Shown in pieces: positions 12,641 to 25,355 of a DNA stretch of 64,000 bases. This stretch comes from Serilophus lunatus. Lineage: Eukaryota; Chordata; Aves; Passeriformes; Eurylaimidae. A program made the position numbers and the translations under genes. Each line of letters begins with the position of its first letter. Position 1 is the first letter of the stretch. The stretch covers positions 1,497,457 to 1,561,456 of the forward strand of contig VXBA01003435.1 in the NCBI GenBank assembly GCA_013399895.1, written 5' to 3'. The notes beneath the pieces were generated by a model. The model was not told the origin of the DNA and did no database searches. It worked only from the letters and a program-made list of their open reading frames with translations.

Positions 12641-14304
12641 GTGTGGGAATGAGAGGCATCTCAAATGGCCCCAGAAGAGGAAGCCACCAAAACCGTGCCT
12701 TTCTGAGGTGGGGAGTGGGATGATGCTGAAGGGTGCGCTGGTGTCACAGGTTAATTCTGTTGGGAGCCCGCAGCCACAAATAGATAGTTCACGTCTGTCT
12801 CAAATCGTTGTTCCAGGCTGTCTTGAGGATCCAGACAGGTTCATGTTCACAGTGGTGGTTGTCATGATTAGGCTGTGAAAACCATACAAAAGTCTACCAT
12901 TAGCGTTCTCTAATATTAAACAAAAAAGGCTTGAGCATGTTGAAGCCAAATTCCTGGAGCCTGATCACGACACCCTGGAAAGGTAGGCCTCGGGACGGAA
13001 GGGATACCAGATTTCATGTGGATCAACAAGTTCTTTCTCTCACTCCTTACACACCCACAAGCAATGGTGTTGGTACCAGGGAGGACAAGGAAACTACTGA
13101 ACAGAGAAGGATCCGGGGCCTGGAGGATGAAGGCTGTTGGGATGGACTGGCTCACAGAAAGGCTGTGACTCTGTATGCTGCTCTAAAACAATGGCAGCTG
13201 AGGCTGCGGCCACATTGCTCCAGGCCCTGCCCATTAGCAGTGACAAGTTTTCAAAAAGTCCTGCACAGAAACAACAAACTCAGGCAGCCAACCTGGTTCT
13301 CACTGTATGGGCTGGGCTGGCTTTAGAGTGGTGAAGGACTCTAGCCCTTTATTAATATTTTGAAGTGTCCAGTACTCTGGATTTAGGAAAGGATCTTTAA
13401 AGCCAGCAGTTATCTCCCTAATGAACCAGCTTTCAGAAGGTGAATTATTCTTGCTGTGGGCAGCAGCTATTAGCTAGATGGCAGCATTAGGCATTAGGAG
13501 CCTGGGTTCTGCCTCTGAATCTCTGCCAGGAGAATGAGGTGGAACACTGAGGGAGAGTCGTGCTGACAAACACACTGGCTTTCTTCAAAGTTTGGATGCC
13601 AAGTGTAGCAGTCACATAAAAATACGAGGGTTATATATATCGTTGGTTTATGTCCTTAGCACTGTATGATAATAGGCAAAATTTGTGAAATGCTGAAAGG
13701 TAGTCAGGGAAAAGCATGAATATCAACCTATTGAACATCTCTAGTCACATTTCCTTAGCACAGTAATTGGTAAAGCCAATTTTTGGGGGAACCACTATCA
13801 CCAGACACGTGCCAGTGCTTGTGTTTCCAGTGTATCATTGCAAGTTAGTGTTGTTAGCAGATAAAAGGAAGTTCCATGAAAAATATGGTTACTGTAAACT
13901 GCTTTTTCACTGAGAGGAATACAATATCCACTCAGATTTGTGGGTGCGTTGTGCAATAACTAATTCCCATTTTAATGGTATATAAAAACAAAGTAACCTT
14001 AAATAAAGTAACACTGCAAGAATCTTGCTACCAAAGCTTTGCAAAACACCAAATGGGATATGAATTCTCTGAAACTTTGAAACAGTCAGATCCCAAACAA
14101 TTTTAAATGTAAAAATTATTCATTCCAGCAGTGTCATCTCCTAACTACTGCTACATTAAGGCCAGGATGATCATGTTATCATGCATAAGATTACATGACT
14201 CTTCAGAAAAGATAACATTTTTACCACTAGCAGCATGCACTTTTTTGGAGAGAAGATGTCTCTTGTTTTCTTTCATGCTGCATATAAGATCAGAGTTGTT
14301 GACA
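12641..14304. other. Proximal upstream non-coding sequence
   Basis: Sequence upstream of CADPS2 between its CpG island and the first upstream CR1. The composition falls from mixed to AT-rich. There are no convincing exons, RNA genes or bounded repeats. Possible splice-like motifs (for example GGAAAG before GTAGGCC near 12980) lack a pyrimidine tract and are not called. Confidence 0.6.
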
Positions 14305-15091
14305 TGGACAGGAACTTTCTGAGCTCATCTGGTCCAACCCCTGGAGTAGGGTCACTCGAACAGGTTGCCCAGGGCCGAGCCCAATCAGGCAATCTGCACT
14401 AGTGGAGAATCCACAATCCCCTTGAGCAACTCGTGCCAGTGTTTGACCAGCCTCACAGTAAAAAAGCTTTTTCTTATGTCTAAATGGAATTAACTTCCTG
14501 TTTTTCAGTTTATGCCCATTACTTCTTAACCTTCCTTAGGTATCATTGATTAGTGTTTGGCCCTGTGTTTTTTACTCTGCTCCATCAAGTATTTATATAT
14601 TAAAAGATTCCACTGAGCCGATTCCACTGAGCCTTTTCTTCTCCAGGTTGAACCATCCCATTTATCTAAGCCTCTCCAGATAACTCACATGTTCCAAGTC
14701 ATTAACCACCCTCCTGACCTTTTCCTTGCTCTGACGTGTCCATGTCTCTCTAATACTGAACTCAGCACTCTGCATGTGGCCTCTCCAGTGCTGAGGAGAG
14801 GAGACAGCTCATACCCTGTTGGCAACATTTATCCTAGTGCAGTCCAGGAGGCTGTTGGCTCTTGTTGCTGCAAGAGTGCATTACTGGTTCATGTTTGGCT
14901 CAGTGTCCACCAAAACTTTAATCTTTCTGAAGAGCTGCTTGCAGAAGACAGCGCCCAGCCTGCACTGGTGCATCCTCAGGTGCAGGACTTTGCAATTCTT
15001 TTTTGTTAAGCTTCTTGAGATTCCTGTTGCCATTTTCTCCTGACTGTTGAGTCACAAAACTTGACAGTCACACAATTGTGTAGTATGTCAA
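14305..15091 (-). mobile_element. Older CR1 LINE, 3' part, interrupted by a younger CR1
   Basis: Starts near GGAACTTTCTGAGCTCATC and follows the CR1 3' region in reverse: CTGGTCCAACCCC, CAGGTTGCCCAGGGC, later AGAGCTGCTTGCAGAAGAC and AGCGCCCAGCCTGCACTGG. Diverged CR1-like sequence runs right up to the start of the second CR1 at about 15092. The element resumes at about 16146, so the two segments are best read as one element split by an insertion. Confidence 0.85.
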
Positions 15092-16145
15092 CCACAGAAT
15101 CAGTTAGGTTGAAAAAGACCTCTGAGATCATCAAGTCCAACCTTTGACCTAACACCACCTGCTGGCCACGCTATTCCTGATACAGGCCAGGATGCCATTG
15201 GCCTTCTTGGCCACCTGGGCACACTGCTGGCTTATGTTCAGCCAGCTGTCAATCAGTATCTGCAGATCCCTTTCCACCTGGCTGCTCTCCAGCCACCCTG
15301 TCCCCAGCCTGTAGCGTTGTTATGGCCAAAGTGCAGGACCCAGCACTTGGTCTTGTTGAACCTCATGCCACTGGATTTGACCCATCTATCCAACCTATCC
15401 AGGTCCCTCTACAGAGCCCTCCTATCCTTCAGCAGATAGACACTCCCCTGCAACTTGGTGTCATTTGAAAATCTGCTAGTAGTAGACTCAATACCCTCAT
15501 CCAGATCATCAGTAAAGACATTAAACAGGACTGGGCCCAACACTGATCCCTGGGGGACACCACTAGTGACTGGCTACCAACGGGATGCAGCACTGTTCAC
15601 CACCACTCTCTGGGCCTGGCCATCCAGCAAGTTCTTAACCCAGCACAGAGTGCACCTGTCCAAGCCATGGGCTGCCAGCTTTTCTGGGAGTATGCTGTGG
15701 GAGACAGTGTCAAAGGCTTTGCTGAAGTCCAGGTAGGCTGCATCCATAGTCTTCCTCTCATCCAACAAGTGGGTCACGTGGTCATAAAAAGAGATCAGGT
15801 TGGTCAGGCCCAGACCTGTCCATCCTAAATCCATCCTGGCTGGGTCTAACCCCCCATCCGTCCTGTAGGTGCCAAGTGGTCACACTCAAGATGATCTGCT
15901 GCATAACCTTGCTGGGCACTGAGGTCAGGTTGACAGGTCTGTAAGTTTCCTGGGTCTTCCTTCTGGCCCTTCTTGTGGATAGCTGTCACATTGGCCAGCT
16001 GCCAGTCTGGGACCTCTCCAGTGAGCCAGGACTGGTGGTAAATGATGGAGAGTGGTTTGGAGAGCTCATCTACCAGCTCTCTCTTCATTCTAGGATGGAT
16101 CCCATCTGATCTCATAGACTTGTGAGGATCTAAGTTCAACTCCTC
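15092..16145 (-). mobile_element. Younger CR1 LINE with 3' UTR and part of ORF2, inserted in an older CR1
   Basis: The 3' end is at the left: ACCACAGAATCAGTTAGGTT, then AAGACCTCTGAGATCATC and AAGTCCAACC. It extends through the 3' UTR into the reverse-transcriptase region and is 5'-truncated at about 16145. It is visibly better preserved than the CR1 sequence on either side, which fits a later insertion. A broken ORF2 segment inside it is described separately. Confidence 0.88.
15440..16139 (-). pseudogene. CR1 ORF2 reverse-transcriptase fragment, broken
   Basis: CR1 ORF2 encodes an endonuclease plus reverse transcriptase of roughly 900 residues; about a quarter is left. The frame at 15846-16139 carries the early RT region (motifs SDGIHPRMKREL, LSIIY, ANVTAIHKKGQKEDPGN). 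A second frame from 15834 leftward carries YLDFSKAFDTVSH, then SGVPQGSVLGP and FNVFTDDLDEGIE. The frame shifts between the two pieces (about 15840-15940), and the 5' part with the endonuclease is absent. It is not functional; it serves as a marker of element identity and orientation. Confidence 0.88.
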
Positions 16146-16760
16146 CCGAGTTCATGGTGTCTGCAAACTGTCAGAGGATGTGCTCTGCCCCATCATCCTG
16201 GTCATTAAGGCAGGTGTTAAATGGCATTGGTTGCAGTATCAACCCCTGGGTACATCCCTACTGCCTCACTTTTGGGTGATCTTTGTGCACTGATCATAAA
16301 CTTTTAAGCTATGAAGTTCAGTTTCCCCACCTAGCTAGCCCACACTTCATCAGCTGGTCTATGAAGGTGCTGTAGAAGAACAGTGTTGAAAGCCTGATTG
16401 AAGTCAACATAAATAACATTCACTGCTCTCTGCTCATCCACCAAGCAAGTCATTCAGTCATAGAAGCCTATCATGTTTGGTAAGGCATGATTTCACCTCC
16501 ATAGACCCATGCTGTCTATCCCATCACTTTCTTGCTCTGCATATGTCCGGAAACAGTTTCTGGGGTTATTTGCTCCTTCACCTTCCCAGGGATCAAAGTG
16601 AGGCTGACTAGTTCATAGTTGGTTTATTTTACCTTTACTGAAAATAGGAATGCTATTTGCTTTCTTCCACTACTTAAAACTTTCATGTCTTCCCTAGAGC
16701 TTCATACAAAGGACCTCTAGCAAGGCAGCAAAAGTCTTGTGCTTTGCTTTCAGGCCTCAG
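16146..16760 (-). mobile_element. Older CR1 LINE, continuation beyond the nested copy
   Basis: Begins TGGTGTCTGCAAACTGTCAG and GTCATTAAGGCAGG, which correspond to CR1 sequence immediately internal to where the 14305-15091 segment stops. It then repeats the order already seen in the younger copy (TGCTCATCCACCAAGCAAGT, CCCATGCTGTCTATCCC), more diverged. Right boundary is by eye. Together with 14305-15091 it forms one old CR1 of about 1.4 kb. Confidence 0.78.
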
Positions 16761-16933
16761 CTTTTTTCACTGTATCTCCTTGTTTGGGGAAAAAGATAAA
16801 AGCAAGAACAATTTAGAGGTTGTTTTCCATCAGACAAGGCTCAAAATAGAATGTTTTCAGCTTGGAATTGACTACATTGATAAATTGAATTGACAATATC
16901 TATCAGCACATCTAAGAGTTTAGGATGAACGCT

Positions 16934-17055
16934 TACCTTCTGCAGCTACTTTTATCACAGACCTTTATTTGATATTGTGTTTCCATTCTGTAATACTGTC
17001 TTTCCAACATTATTTGCAATTTTGGTTCTGATTTCTCATTCTTGGTGTTGTTTTT
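16934..17055 (-). other. Short minus-strand open stretch ending at a strong splice donor
   Basis: On the minus strand an ATG near 17055 opens a frame of about 40 codons, Lys/Glu/Gln-rich (including LERQYYRMETQYQIK). It runs to GCAGAAG, followed by GTAAGC at 16933, a strong donor match. Without splicing, the frame meets TAA at that point. In AT-rich DNA a frame this short is weak evidence. Its end phase (2) would not join in frame with CADPS2 exon 2, which needs phase 0. Confidence 0.15.
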
Positions 17056-17904
17056 CATTTGATGCATTTAAATCTAGAATATAATTTTTATATATAACTT
17101 AAACATCACTGCAGAGCACAAAAGCCACCTTTCTGGAGCACATTTTTTACTTTACCCATAAAGCTACCATCAAACAATGGTGGTATCAGTTTTACAAGAA
17201 TCAGTCAGAATTTGCCCCTGAATTCCTCAGATGTTGTTCAAGTGCTGCTCAGCCAGTTCACTTGGCAAATGTCAATACAAAATGTTTATATTCAAATACC
17301 TATAAGCTTGGAAAATCCAACCATAGCAATAAGCCATTCATTAGATCTCATTAAGATAATCTTACCCATTTTATTTTTATTTACTCTTCACTTTGTCCAA
17401 CCTCAGCACACATTTATTTACAATTGCACTCATTCAACTGCAATGTTTTCTGCCTAGATGTTATATTCTACATAATTTAATTTTTAGAGTATATTAATCT
17501 TAACAAAATAGTCTTAAGAACTGGACTGTTTTATATGGCAGTGAAATGAGGATATTGTCAATAAAGTTTTCTGTTTAGGGGATAAAAGGAGCAGTAAAAT
17601 GGTGAAAAAATCAGTTTTGAACTGATTTAAGATTTTTTTTTTTCAAGACATCAAAATTAGAGCTATTTTCTCAAATCCTTCATTTGGGAGACTGTGACTA
17701 AAATTAAGATATGTAAGAATATGCCCAATAAAGTTTCCTTTTGGAATCAGTCCCTTGTAATTCACCTATAACTGTGTTTTGGTCATAAAATTCATGCTAT
17801 TTTGACACTCAGTAGCTCACAGTAACGAGTTTTAGCTTCATGCAGTGCATTGTCATTTTAGACGCTTATTGTACTATTTTTGTGTAATGTTTTGGATTAC
17901 CAAA

Positions 17905-18189
17905 TCACGTGATGAGGCAAGAACTGCACCTTATGTTTGTTTTAAGCAGGTCATAGCCAAAGCCAGGCAGGACAGTGATGTTTCTAGGGTGCTTTGTAAT
18001 TGCTTTATCATAGGAATATACTGACCAGGGAGAATTACGTGGTGGTTGAAGTACTATCTCACCCTTTGGTGTACCCACTGTGACCACCTTTGTTTGTATA
18101 CCAAGAACTTGTGGAGAAAAATTTGAAAGCATGAAAGAATACTTCCACAAAAGCACAAACCCTAAAAGTAAAGTAGAAAAAACAACCAC
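17905..18189 (-). other. Unidentified 94-codon ORF with hydrophobic N-terminus
   Basis: The predicted peptide begins MVVFSTLLLGFVLLWKYSF, a strongly hydrophobic segment that could be a signal peptide or signal anchor. A polar region follows, with NFS and NIT glycosylation sequons and an ITVLPGFGYDLLKT stretch near the C-terminus. A possible acceptor (TTTTTTCTACTTTACTTTTAG) overlaps the N-terminal codons and a possible donor (ATAAG before GTGCAG) lies near the end, so it could instead be an internal exon. No family recognised. It could also be a chance ORF. Confidence 0.25.
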
Positions 18190-21100
18190 GTTTTTAAGAC
18201 ATTTTTTAATAATTGGCTATTTAAGCTAAAATGAGCATGTACCATTTTTGTGGTCTTGCCTATACCACTTCTGAAGGCATCTGACTGTTGACATAATTGT
18301 CCATTATATGTATGAGTTTTTGCCTAGGCAAGAACACGTAACAGAGATAATGTAGGGGCCTACGGTATAGTTAATGCTTGGAAGAATGTAAGTTTAAAAG
18401 TGCAAAAAAGCTTGCATTCTTTTCCTAATGAGCTATGCACAATAGATCTTCAGAAAAATAAATTTATCAACGTTTGTGTACTGTCTGTAGTGCTTACTTC
18501 TAGGGTATGAGAAGTTTATGCATAGCTGATTTATTTCTTAGTCCTCCAGCTTTTCCTTGCATCAGATTAATTTAATCCTTTGTGAAGGATTTGCAGGAGG
18601 TGCTAAAATTTGTAGAGGTTTTATTTCTGGAATATAATATAAATTAATTTTATTTCAGAGATGCATTTTGCATACCTTTCCATCAATTTCAGATGTTCTG
18701 TGCAGGCTCAAGAATTTGGATGGGAGTTTGTAAAAAGAAATGGCTAAACATCATGGTGTTGACCACACATAAAATGGGTTTGGCAGTAGTAAGCGACTGT
18801 TGCAACGAACAGAGCTCTTCAGCTTGCATTGAAAAAACATAGCTTTCCCTGAAAACCAGGTATGCCACTGATTTACTTCATAATGGGTCTAACTATAGCG
18901 TGATACAGGTGGTGGAACTTTCTGTGTTACTATTCAGGCGTCTTCTTTCTGATGCCTAAAAAAAGTAGGATTTTTTTTTTTGGTCCTCTCAACCAGGCAA
19001 GCAAGTGGCAGAGCATTCACGGGCTTATAAGATGGAAAAGTTGCACTCTTGCAGCCATCATCACACTGTTACTCTGCTGCAAAGTCTTTCTTGTTCATCA
19101 CCTCTTGCATTTGCAGACAATGCAAATATATATATTCTATATGCAAATATATTTATATTCTTCCTCTCCTACTTACATCAAACACCTTTGCTCCACTGAT
19201 CTATATCAAAATTGCAGAGTTTGGGACAGCATTCCTTCCAAACTATTCCATTTGATTTGAGTAACCATTAAACAAAATGGCTTTTATGTCCTGATGTTTC
19301 TTTTTAGCATGCCAGAACTGGATGCCAGTATTCATGAGCTACATAGGTGTCAGGCAAGAAGAGCACAGGGAGGATCAAATAACATTCACATGCTTGATTC
19401 CTAACTAGTTTTCCTCGCCTTTAAGGAGAAATTTACAGTCTCCTCAGTTCAGTCCTCAGAGGCAGCTGACCAGCGTAAGTGATGGCAATACCTGATCCAT
19501 ATAAGAGAAAACCTAAGTTAGATCCAAGTACTTCCACACTTAGCTCCCAGTTTTGTTGCTCAGGTTTAGTTCATGTATATGTATGTAAATGTACAGAAAC
19601 ATATGAGAAAATGCTAATCATGTGTCATGTTCTGACATTTTGGTGGCATTGCATTACTCCCAAGCTGTGCAGCAACAACGTAATTAGTAGATTATTGCTA
19701 AGAGGCCATATTAAACTCTGTGTCACATCAGCACTTAGTAGTAACAGCTATTCTATAAAATGGAAATTTTTGAATTAATTTGTTTCAGGGTAGCCTTATG
19801 TCTGAGATGTAGTGTTCTCTACACCTTAAGCTCAAGTAGCTAAGGCAGTTTGATTTTTCACTGTTGTGCTGAAGAACATTAATATCTCCTTTAAAATTGT
19901 AAAGAAATATCCACATTCGTTTTTCTTAAAGGAATGCTTCTGTCCACAAGAAACCTCTCTACCTCCCATTCTGTCTTTATTGGCAAGGATGTTAGGACCA
20001 TGTACTACAGCCTCTATTGTCCTGTTAGCTTTATAATGCCAATGAAGATGCTAAAATTATTCTTGTTATAGGTTAATGAACCTCTGAATTAGCAACATCA
20101 GAGATATACAGAGCCCTCAAATAGCTGTTCCTTAGCCATAATATGTTAATACTTTCATGTAGTTGTTATCAATGACATATAGGTAGCTACAAGGGACTGT
20201 TACGACTTTTTAAATGCTTAGCAAGCCCAGATGACTGAGAACTTGCTGATATGAGTGATGTGGAGGCTTGTCAGCAAGACAGTGGACTGTGGTATTTTTT
20301 ATGGGATGATACATGTTCTGTTTGTGCGACATCTTCCTCCTGCTCAGCATTTGTGTGGGCTACATGATCCCTCAGTCTTTCTGCATAGGCAATGGATATC
20401 ATCAAAGTACCCTTTTCCCAAAGTTGCACTCTCAGGGGTAAGCCAATCATATTACATCATGCTGAACAGAGAGAATACTTATGATCTTACATATGACTGT
20501 CCTTTTAATATTTCCAATGGCAGAACTGCCTTTGTTCCCTAATACTGTGAGTTGAACAGCCATCAATATAATTTTGCTTGTGTTAGAAATATGGCCCTGC
20601 TCCTGTCAAAGAAGGGGTTTGGTGCTGTGCTATTGACTGTGAGAATAGCTCTGTGATCATGAAAGGAATAGGTGTGAGGTGAATGATAACAGGTGTGCAG
20701 GAGGAGCTCAGCCTTTCCAATGCTTTGTACTCTCACTACGCAAGCCTACAGTTTTGCATACCATTGAAAATATTCTGAGAGCATTATTTTCCTGTTAATT
20801 TTGTTTCCTGGGTATGCTCAGGTTCCTGCCTGTATACATAATTGACCAAAATCAACAAAAAATGCAGTTTGTGTGGACTCTTAGCAGGAACTGGGTCTGT
20901 AACTGAATATCATGACGGATGATTGCCTGCAAAGTTCAGGGAGATTCTTATTTGTTCTGAACTCTTGACTTCAGTCTCCGTTTAGTCAGTTACAATGAAT
21001 TTGTCTTCCTTTAAAGTATGTGTTGGAGTTTAGGTGGATTCACAATGTCCTTTTCATATCTTCCATTCCATTTGTTATGGAAAGGGACTGTAATTTAATA

Positions 21101-23002
21101 TAGCCCTATTCTGCACTTCCCTAACTGAAAATTTGAGAATCAACTTTCTGGAAAATATATTAACTTTAAGCAATTGCACCCTAATGTCTCGAGAAACAGC
21201 CAGAGTCAATGTTTGCTTTGTCAAATTCTGGATAATGAAATAAATGGTAGAGATGGTCACTAACTCACAGCCTAACTGATTTGTAAAGTAAATAATCCTA
21301 GATGGCAAAGCAAGATTATCTGTTAATTGAACCATTCCACAAGGATGGTAAGAATATGAAATTTCCTCAAAAGTTTGAAAAGGCAACAAGAAAATTTTGT
21401 GGTTCTGACTACATCTTCCCACTGCATCAAGGAAACCAGCTTGATTCAAACCCTTATGGAGTGATATATGTGGTCATTTTCTGTTTGGTTATGACAAGAG
21501 CATTTGAACACACTGTCAGACCTTTCACAACATATGATCTTAACCAAAAGAATCCTTGTTGTCACAGTTGAAATCCACATTTTGAGTACTCAGACAGTCA
21601 TAATTTGCTCAGATGCCAATGTATGAGCTTGAACTTGATATATCTTCCGGAAGAATTCCTTGCAAACAACTTACATACTTTATTGCACAGAAAAATATTT
21701 CAGAGAATACAGAAAGAGGCAGCTGTACTGAACATCCCTAACTCTGGGAAGGGCAGAAAGCTCATCACGGTGATTATGCCTCTTTGAAAAGTCTTCTAAT
21801 CATACCCATTTGTCTATGTTTTGAATGTACATCCTGTTAGGACATGATTCAAAGTCCACTGATGACAGAAATAGCCCCTTTTTTCTCTTCAGTGGACTTT
21901 TCTGCATTTGTTTTCCAAAGGCTCCTAAACTCTGCCCTGCTTTTGAATTTGAAGGGAATTGTAGTTGGATATGCCAGAATATAATAATTTGTAAACCAGG
22001 GATAAGAGAAGTCTTGTTAGTGTCTGGATTTATCCTTTGAAAGACTTTCTTATAGCCTTCCTGAAGGGGATGTTTTTAAACCTAGCAAGCTGGAACCATT
22101 TTTTAATCATTCTTTTTTTTTTTTTTAATTACAATTTTGTGGCTAGGCTTGGATAAAGTATTTCTTTGGGTTTTATTTTGAACCAGGCCAATAATGCAAA
22201 CTATGTAAGTGGAAGTGACATGGCACTATCTTCTCCCCATCACCATGTGAAAATTTTCTCCCTTCTCATGCTCTCAGCCTCTTGGTTTCTGACACAATGC
22301 CTTGGGTTAGCTGAAGATCTGATTTCAATGTACTTTTAATGCAGTTTCAGTATGCAGTTTTGATATGATACAGTTCAGGTCTTTCACAGATGGCCTGATG
22401 ATCCTTCTGCCTGGAAATCTTTGGTTATTCCATTGTTCATGCAATTTGCCGCAGTCTTAATAGCATCTAGGTATGTAATCTTTAACTTCATCACCCACAG
22501 TTAATATATTGAGAGAGAATTCTGTTTTCATATTCTCCCACCGCCTTCCAAAAGCCCTGTCCTTCTGCTTGTGGAGGGAAGTTGAAGTGGCAGTGCTCTG
22601 ATTGCTTGTCTTAAAGGAGGCAGTTAAAAAGAGTGCAATGTGAGTCCAGCTTTTCCCAAATCTGGGAACAACTTTAAAGGCAATATTATGATCCAGGATT
22701 TTTGACTCCCCAGAACTCAGGCTTGGTACTGCTGCCTTTGGCAGTCTATACCTTTTGATAGGGTCACACTGGCTCTTCAGCATTTTGTCATCTTCTGTCA
22801 TCTGGTGACTTTGAAGCAGGCTGTCATGAATTCACTCATAAGTCAAGACAGTTAAGACTTTGGTTTGTATCTTGAATGAAGCTCTGAAATTATTTTTCTC
22901 AAACTACCAACTTCCTGCCTGGCAGTAAGCTGAAAAGAGTGCTGGAAACCTTTACCAGATCAGTAATACTTGCATTTGCTTCTAAAGTAAGAACATATGC
23001 AT

Positions 23003-23097
23003 AGAGTCATAGAATCATAGAATCATTAAATATGCTGAGGTGGAAGGAACCCATGGGGATCATCAAGTCCAACTCCTAGCCCTGCACAGGACACCCC
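23003..23097 (-). mobile_element. CR1 LINE 3' stub
   Basis: Plus-strand text AGAGTCATAGAATCATAGAA is the reversed CR1 terminal repeat. It is followed by GAGGTGGAAGGAACCCATGG, CATCAAGTCCAACTCC and CTGCACAGGACACCCC. Only about 95 bp survive, so this is an extremely 5'-truncated minus-strand insertion with a well-preserved 3' end. Confidence 0.93.
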
Positions 23098-24364
23098 ATG
23101 AGCAATGCTAATATTTTTTTTTACTTTTTTGCAACTTTATTTTAAGTAAATTGAGCCTTTACATTTTTTCAATTAATTCCACTGTTTCTATTGTTTTACA
23201 AAAAACTTACCTGAAGAGAGTAGAGTCCTAAATGAAAACATACGTTTCAATGCAAGTTTACAGAAATGTATTTGTCCCCACAATAGATAAGTAGAAGGTG
23301 ACACTTTCTTCATACTGAATGTGTTTAAATATTTGTGTTATACTAATTCCAAAGGTAAACAACAAATATAATTTCTTGTTGCTGTCCTGCATCTTGCAAT
23401 CAGTTCTTTGGATTACAGTCTTTGGGGATGGTCACTAAATCATGGCATGATATTAGTGTTAAAGGGAATGTTAACAAAATTATGCCAAATTTGCCTGCCA
23501 TTTGTTACTACTAGGTTTTGCAACTGGATTTTTGATCCCAAGCAGCACCTGCCTGACATTGATTAGAAATATCATACAGATGAAGATGTGATCATACTGC
23601 TTCAATGTGAAGCCTCAGCTGTCATCAGGATACTGCACTGGCTGTCCATTGGTTTTTCGTGGAGTTTAAGAAAGAAAGGTGTAAGAGGCCTGGAATAGAA
23701 CAGTGTGGGAGAAGGCAGCAACATGCTCTTAATGACCTAAGACAAAGAAAAGCTTTCTCCTTCTACGTCCCTCAGTAGTGACATTTCAGGAAGGCTGCAA
23801 GCATACAGTCTAATGGGATTTTTAGAGCCTATGCTTTGTAGAGAAACAAAATCACAGACATAAGTTAATGAAATCAGTTAATGTTTCAAAGCTCCCAGTG
23901 CTCCTGTGTGCACTGTATTATTACCAGAATGCCTAGAATTTTAGACTGTATTTTAGATGTACTTAAAATAAAATGAAATTGTTAACAATCATGTAATCCA
24001 TCCATCCTACATATGCTTTTTCAGGAAGGTAATTCATTTTACCTGTAAACTTAACCCTAGTCAAGCAAATGCTTTCCAAATTTCAAGACTAAAGTTTAAT
24101 GAGACTAAAATCTATATTTATGGTTAAACACATACTTACATCAGCTCCTAAGGAGGTGTTTGGTTTTGGTTTTTTTGGGGTTTTTTTTTTAATATAATCA
24201 GATCTGGATTAGTAGAGGGAATCAGGGTTTGTTTACTAAGTCACTGTTGATGTGTTGAAGCATTCAATGGTTCCATGCTTTATTTAATACTTTAAAAAAC
24301 AAAGCATTAAACTCAGGTAATGCTGTGCTTTCCAAGTGACAAATGGCAAAAATAAACTAAATTC

Positions 24365-24383
24365 TTTTTTTTTTTTTTTTTTT
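24365..24383. repeat. Poly-T tract (19 T)
   Basis: Homopolymer run with no recognisable SINE/LINE body next to it. Confidence 0.95.
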
Positions 24384-25263
24384 GGTAATGCTGATGGAAT
24401 GGGAAAAAATTTAAGGTCTGGCTTTTATTTTCACAAAAGATGCTATTTGACATTTATGACTAAAAATGTATGAAATGAGAGTGAACATTTACACCTCCCT
24501 TAGTTAAATGATCCCTTGAATAGTGGAGAGTTAAACGGGAAAACAAAATTGTCATTATTTGTTATTTTACTGTTTGAATGCAGCTTTTGTTTTGTTTTGT
24601 TTTCTGGAGTTTCTGGAATCACCAAAAGAGGAATGAGCTTATACCATCTTGGAAAGAAAACTTATAGTCACTATTATTTAAAATTGCAGTGAAAAATCTT
24701 GAAAATGTGACCCTACTTCATAGGAATGGCCCTGAAATCAAGAGACAAATAAAATTAGATTTAAATGTTATCTTTTAATATCCTGATTGAGAAAAATATT
24801 CAGCTGTTTTAAGATCTCTTGCATGAAATTTTAGTACTTATTGAAAGATATGATACTAGAATACTGTGAATACTTGGTGTCCTGATCATAAAGTTGGTAG
24901 GTAAATTGAAAATATGCCAAAGTGAATGTGTCAGAGCAATGTCCTTTCCCATTTCCAGAGCTCATTTGGGCTTTACCCATATACAGAAAGTGCACAGGGA
25001 TGGATAATTCTGCCTTGCTACATTTTGTTTGCAAAGAAAAATTTTTGCCAGCAGATAAACAGTTGCACTCATTAATCTATTCAGAAATATCCATAAGATG
25101 GTGCTGTATCTTAAATCTGACCAGAGTCATTTGCATTGAAAAATAAAAATTATGCTGCAATTGTGGCTTAGAGCTCCTATTTTATGCTGAATTTTGGTAA
25201 CAGTTTGCTGCCAGTACCTTGCTTTCACAACTGAATTTCACTCCATCTTTTTTTTTGCTAAAG

Positions 25264-25355
25264 GCAAGGGATTGTGCAAAGACTCCTCCAGGTATGACTT
25301 TAATGGAAAAATGCCAAACAAACAAAGCAGTGCTCTGGGGTTTCTATTTAAAGAG
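25264..25355 (+). other. Candidate exon, unidentified
   Basis: A T-rich tract ending TTTGCTAAAG could be an acceptor and AAAGAG followed by GTAAGT is a good donor. One frame is open throughout, reading ...KDSSRYDFNGKMPNKQSSAL... and ending in phase 0. No recognised homology. The next candidate exon (26595) has an in-frame stop just upstream of its own ATG, so the two cannot be joined as continuous coding sequence. Confidence 0.15.

Larger units (their letters stand above)
16761..23000. other. AT-rich intergenic sequence
   Basis: No bounded repeat seen apart from simple T runs (14 T at 22113-22126) and a short TATATA stretch near 19125. Two minus-strand coding-like stretches (about 16934-17055 and 17905-18189) are listed separately. 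ORFs of up to about 124 codons at 21075-21449 and 22457-22801 have no splice context or motif I recognise. Confidence 0.6.

Noticed and set aside
11499..12664. Long ORFs on both strands across the CpG island (up to 277 codons on the plus strand)
   Set aside because: GC-rich DNA has few stops; only the minus-strand frame with the CAPS N-terminus and a phase-0 donor is supported.
17905..18189. Assignment of the ORF to an MPEG1/perforin-2-like protein because of its LPGFGYD stretch
   Set aside because: Only a handful of residues match and the surrounding sequence does not.
22457..22801. 114-codon minus-strand ORF as a gene
   Set aside because: No recognised domain, no acceptor or donor in a sensible place, no promoter features.
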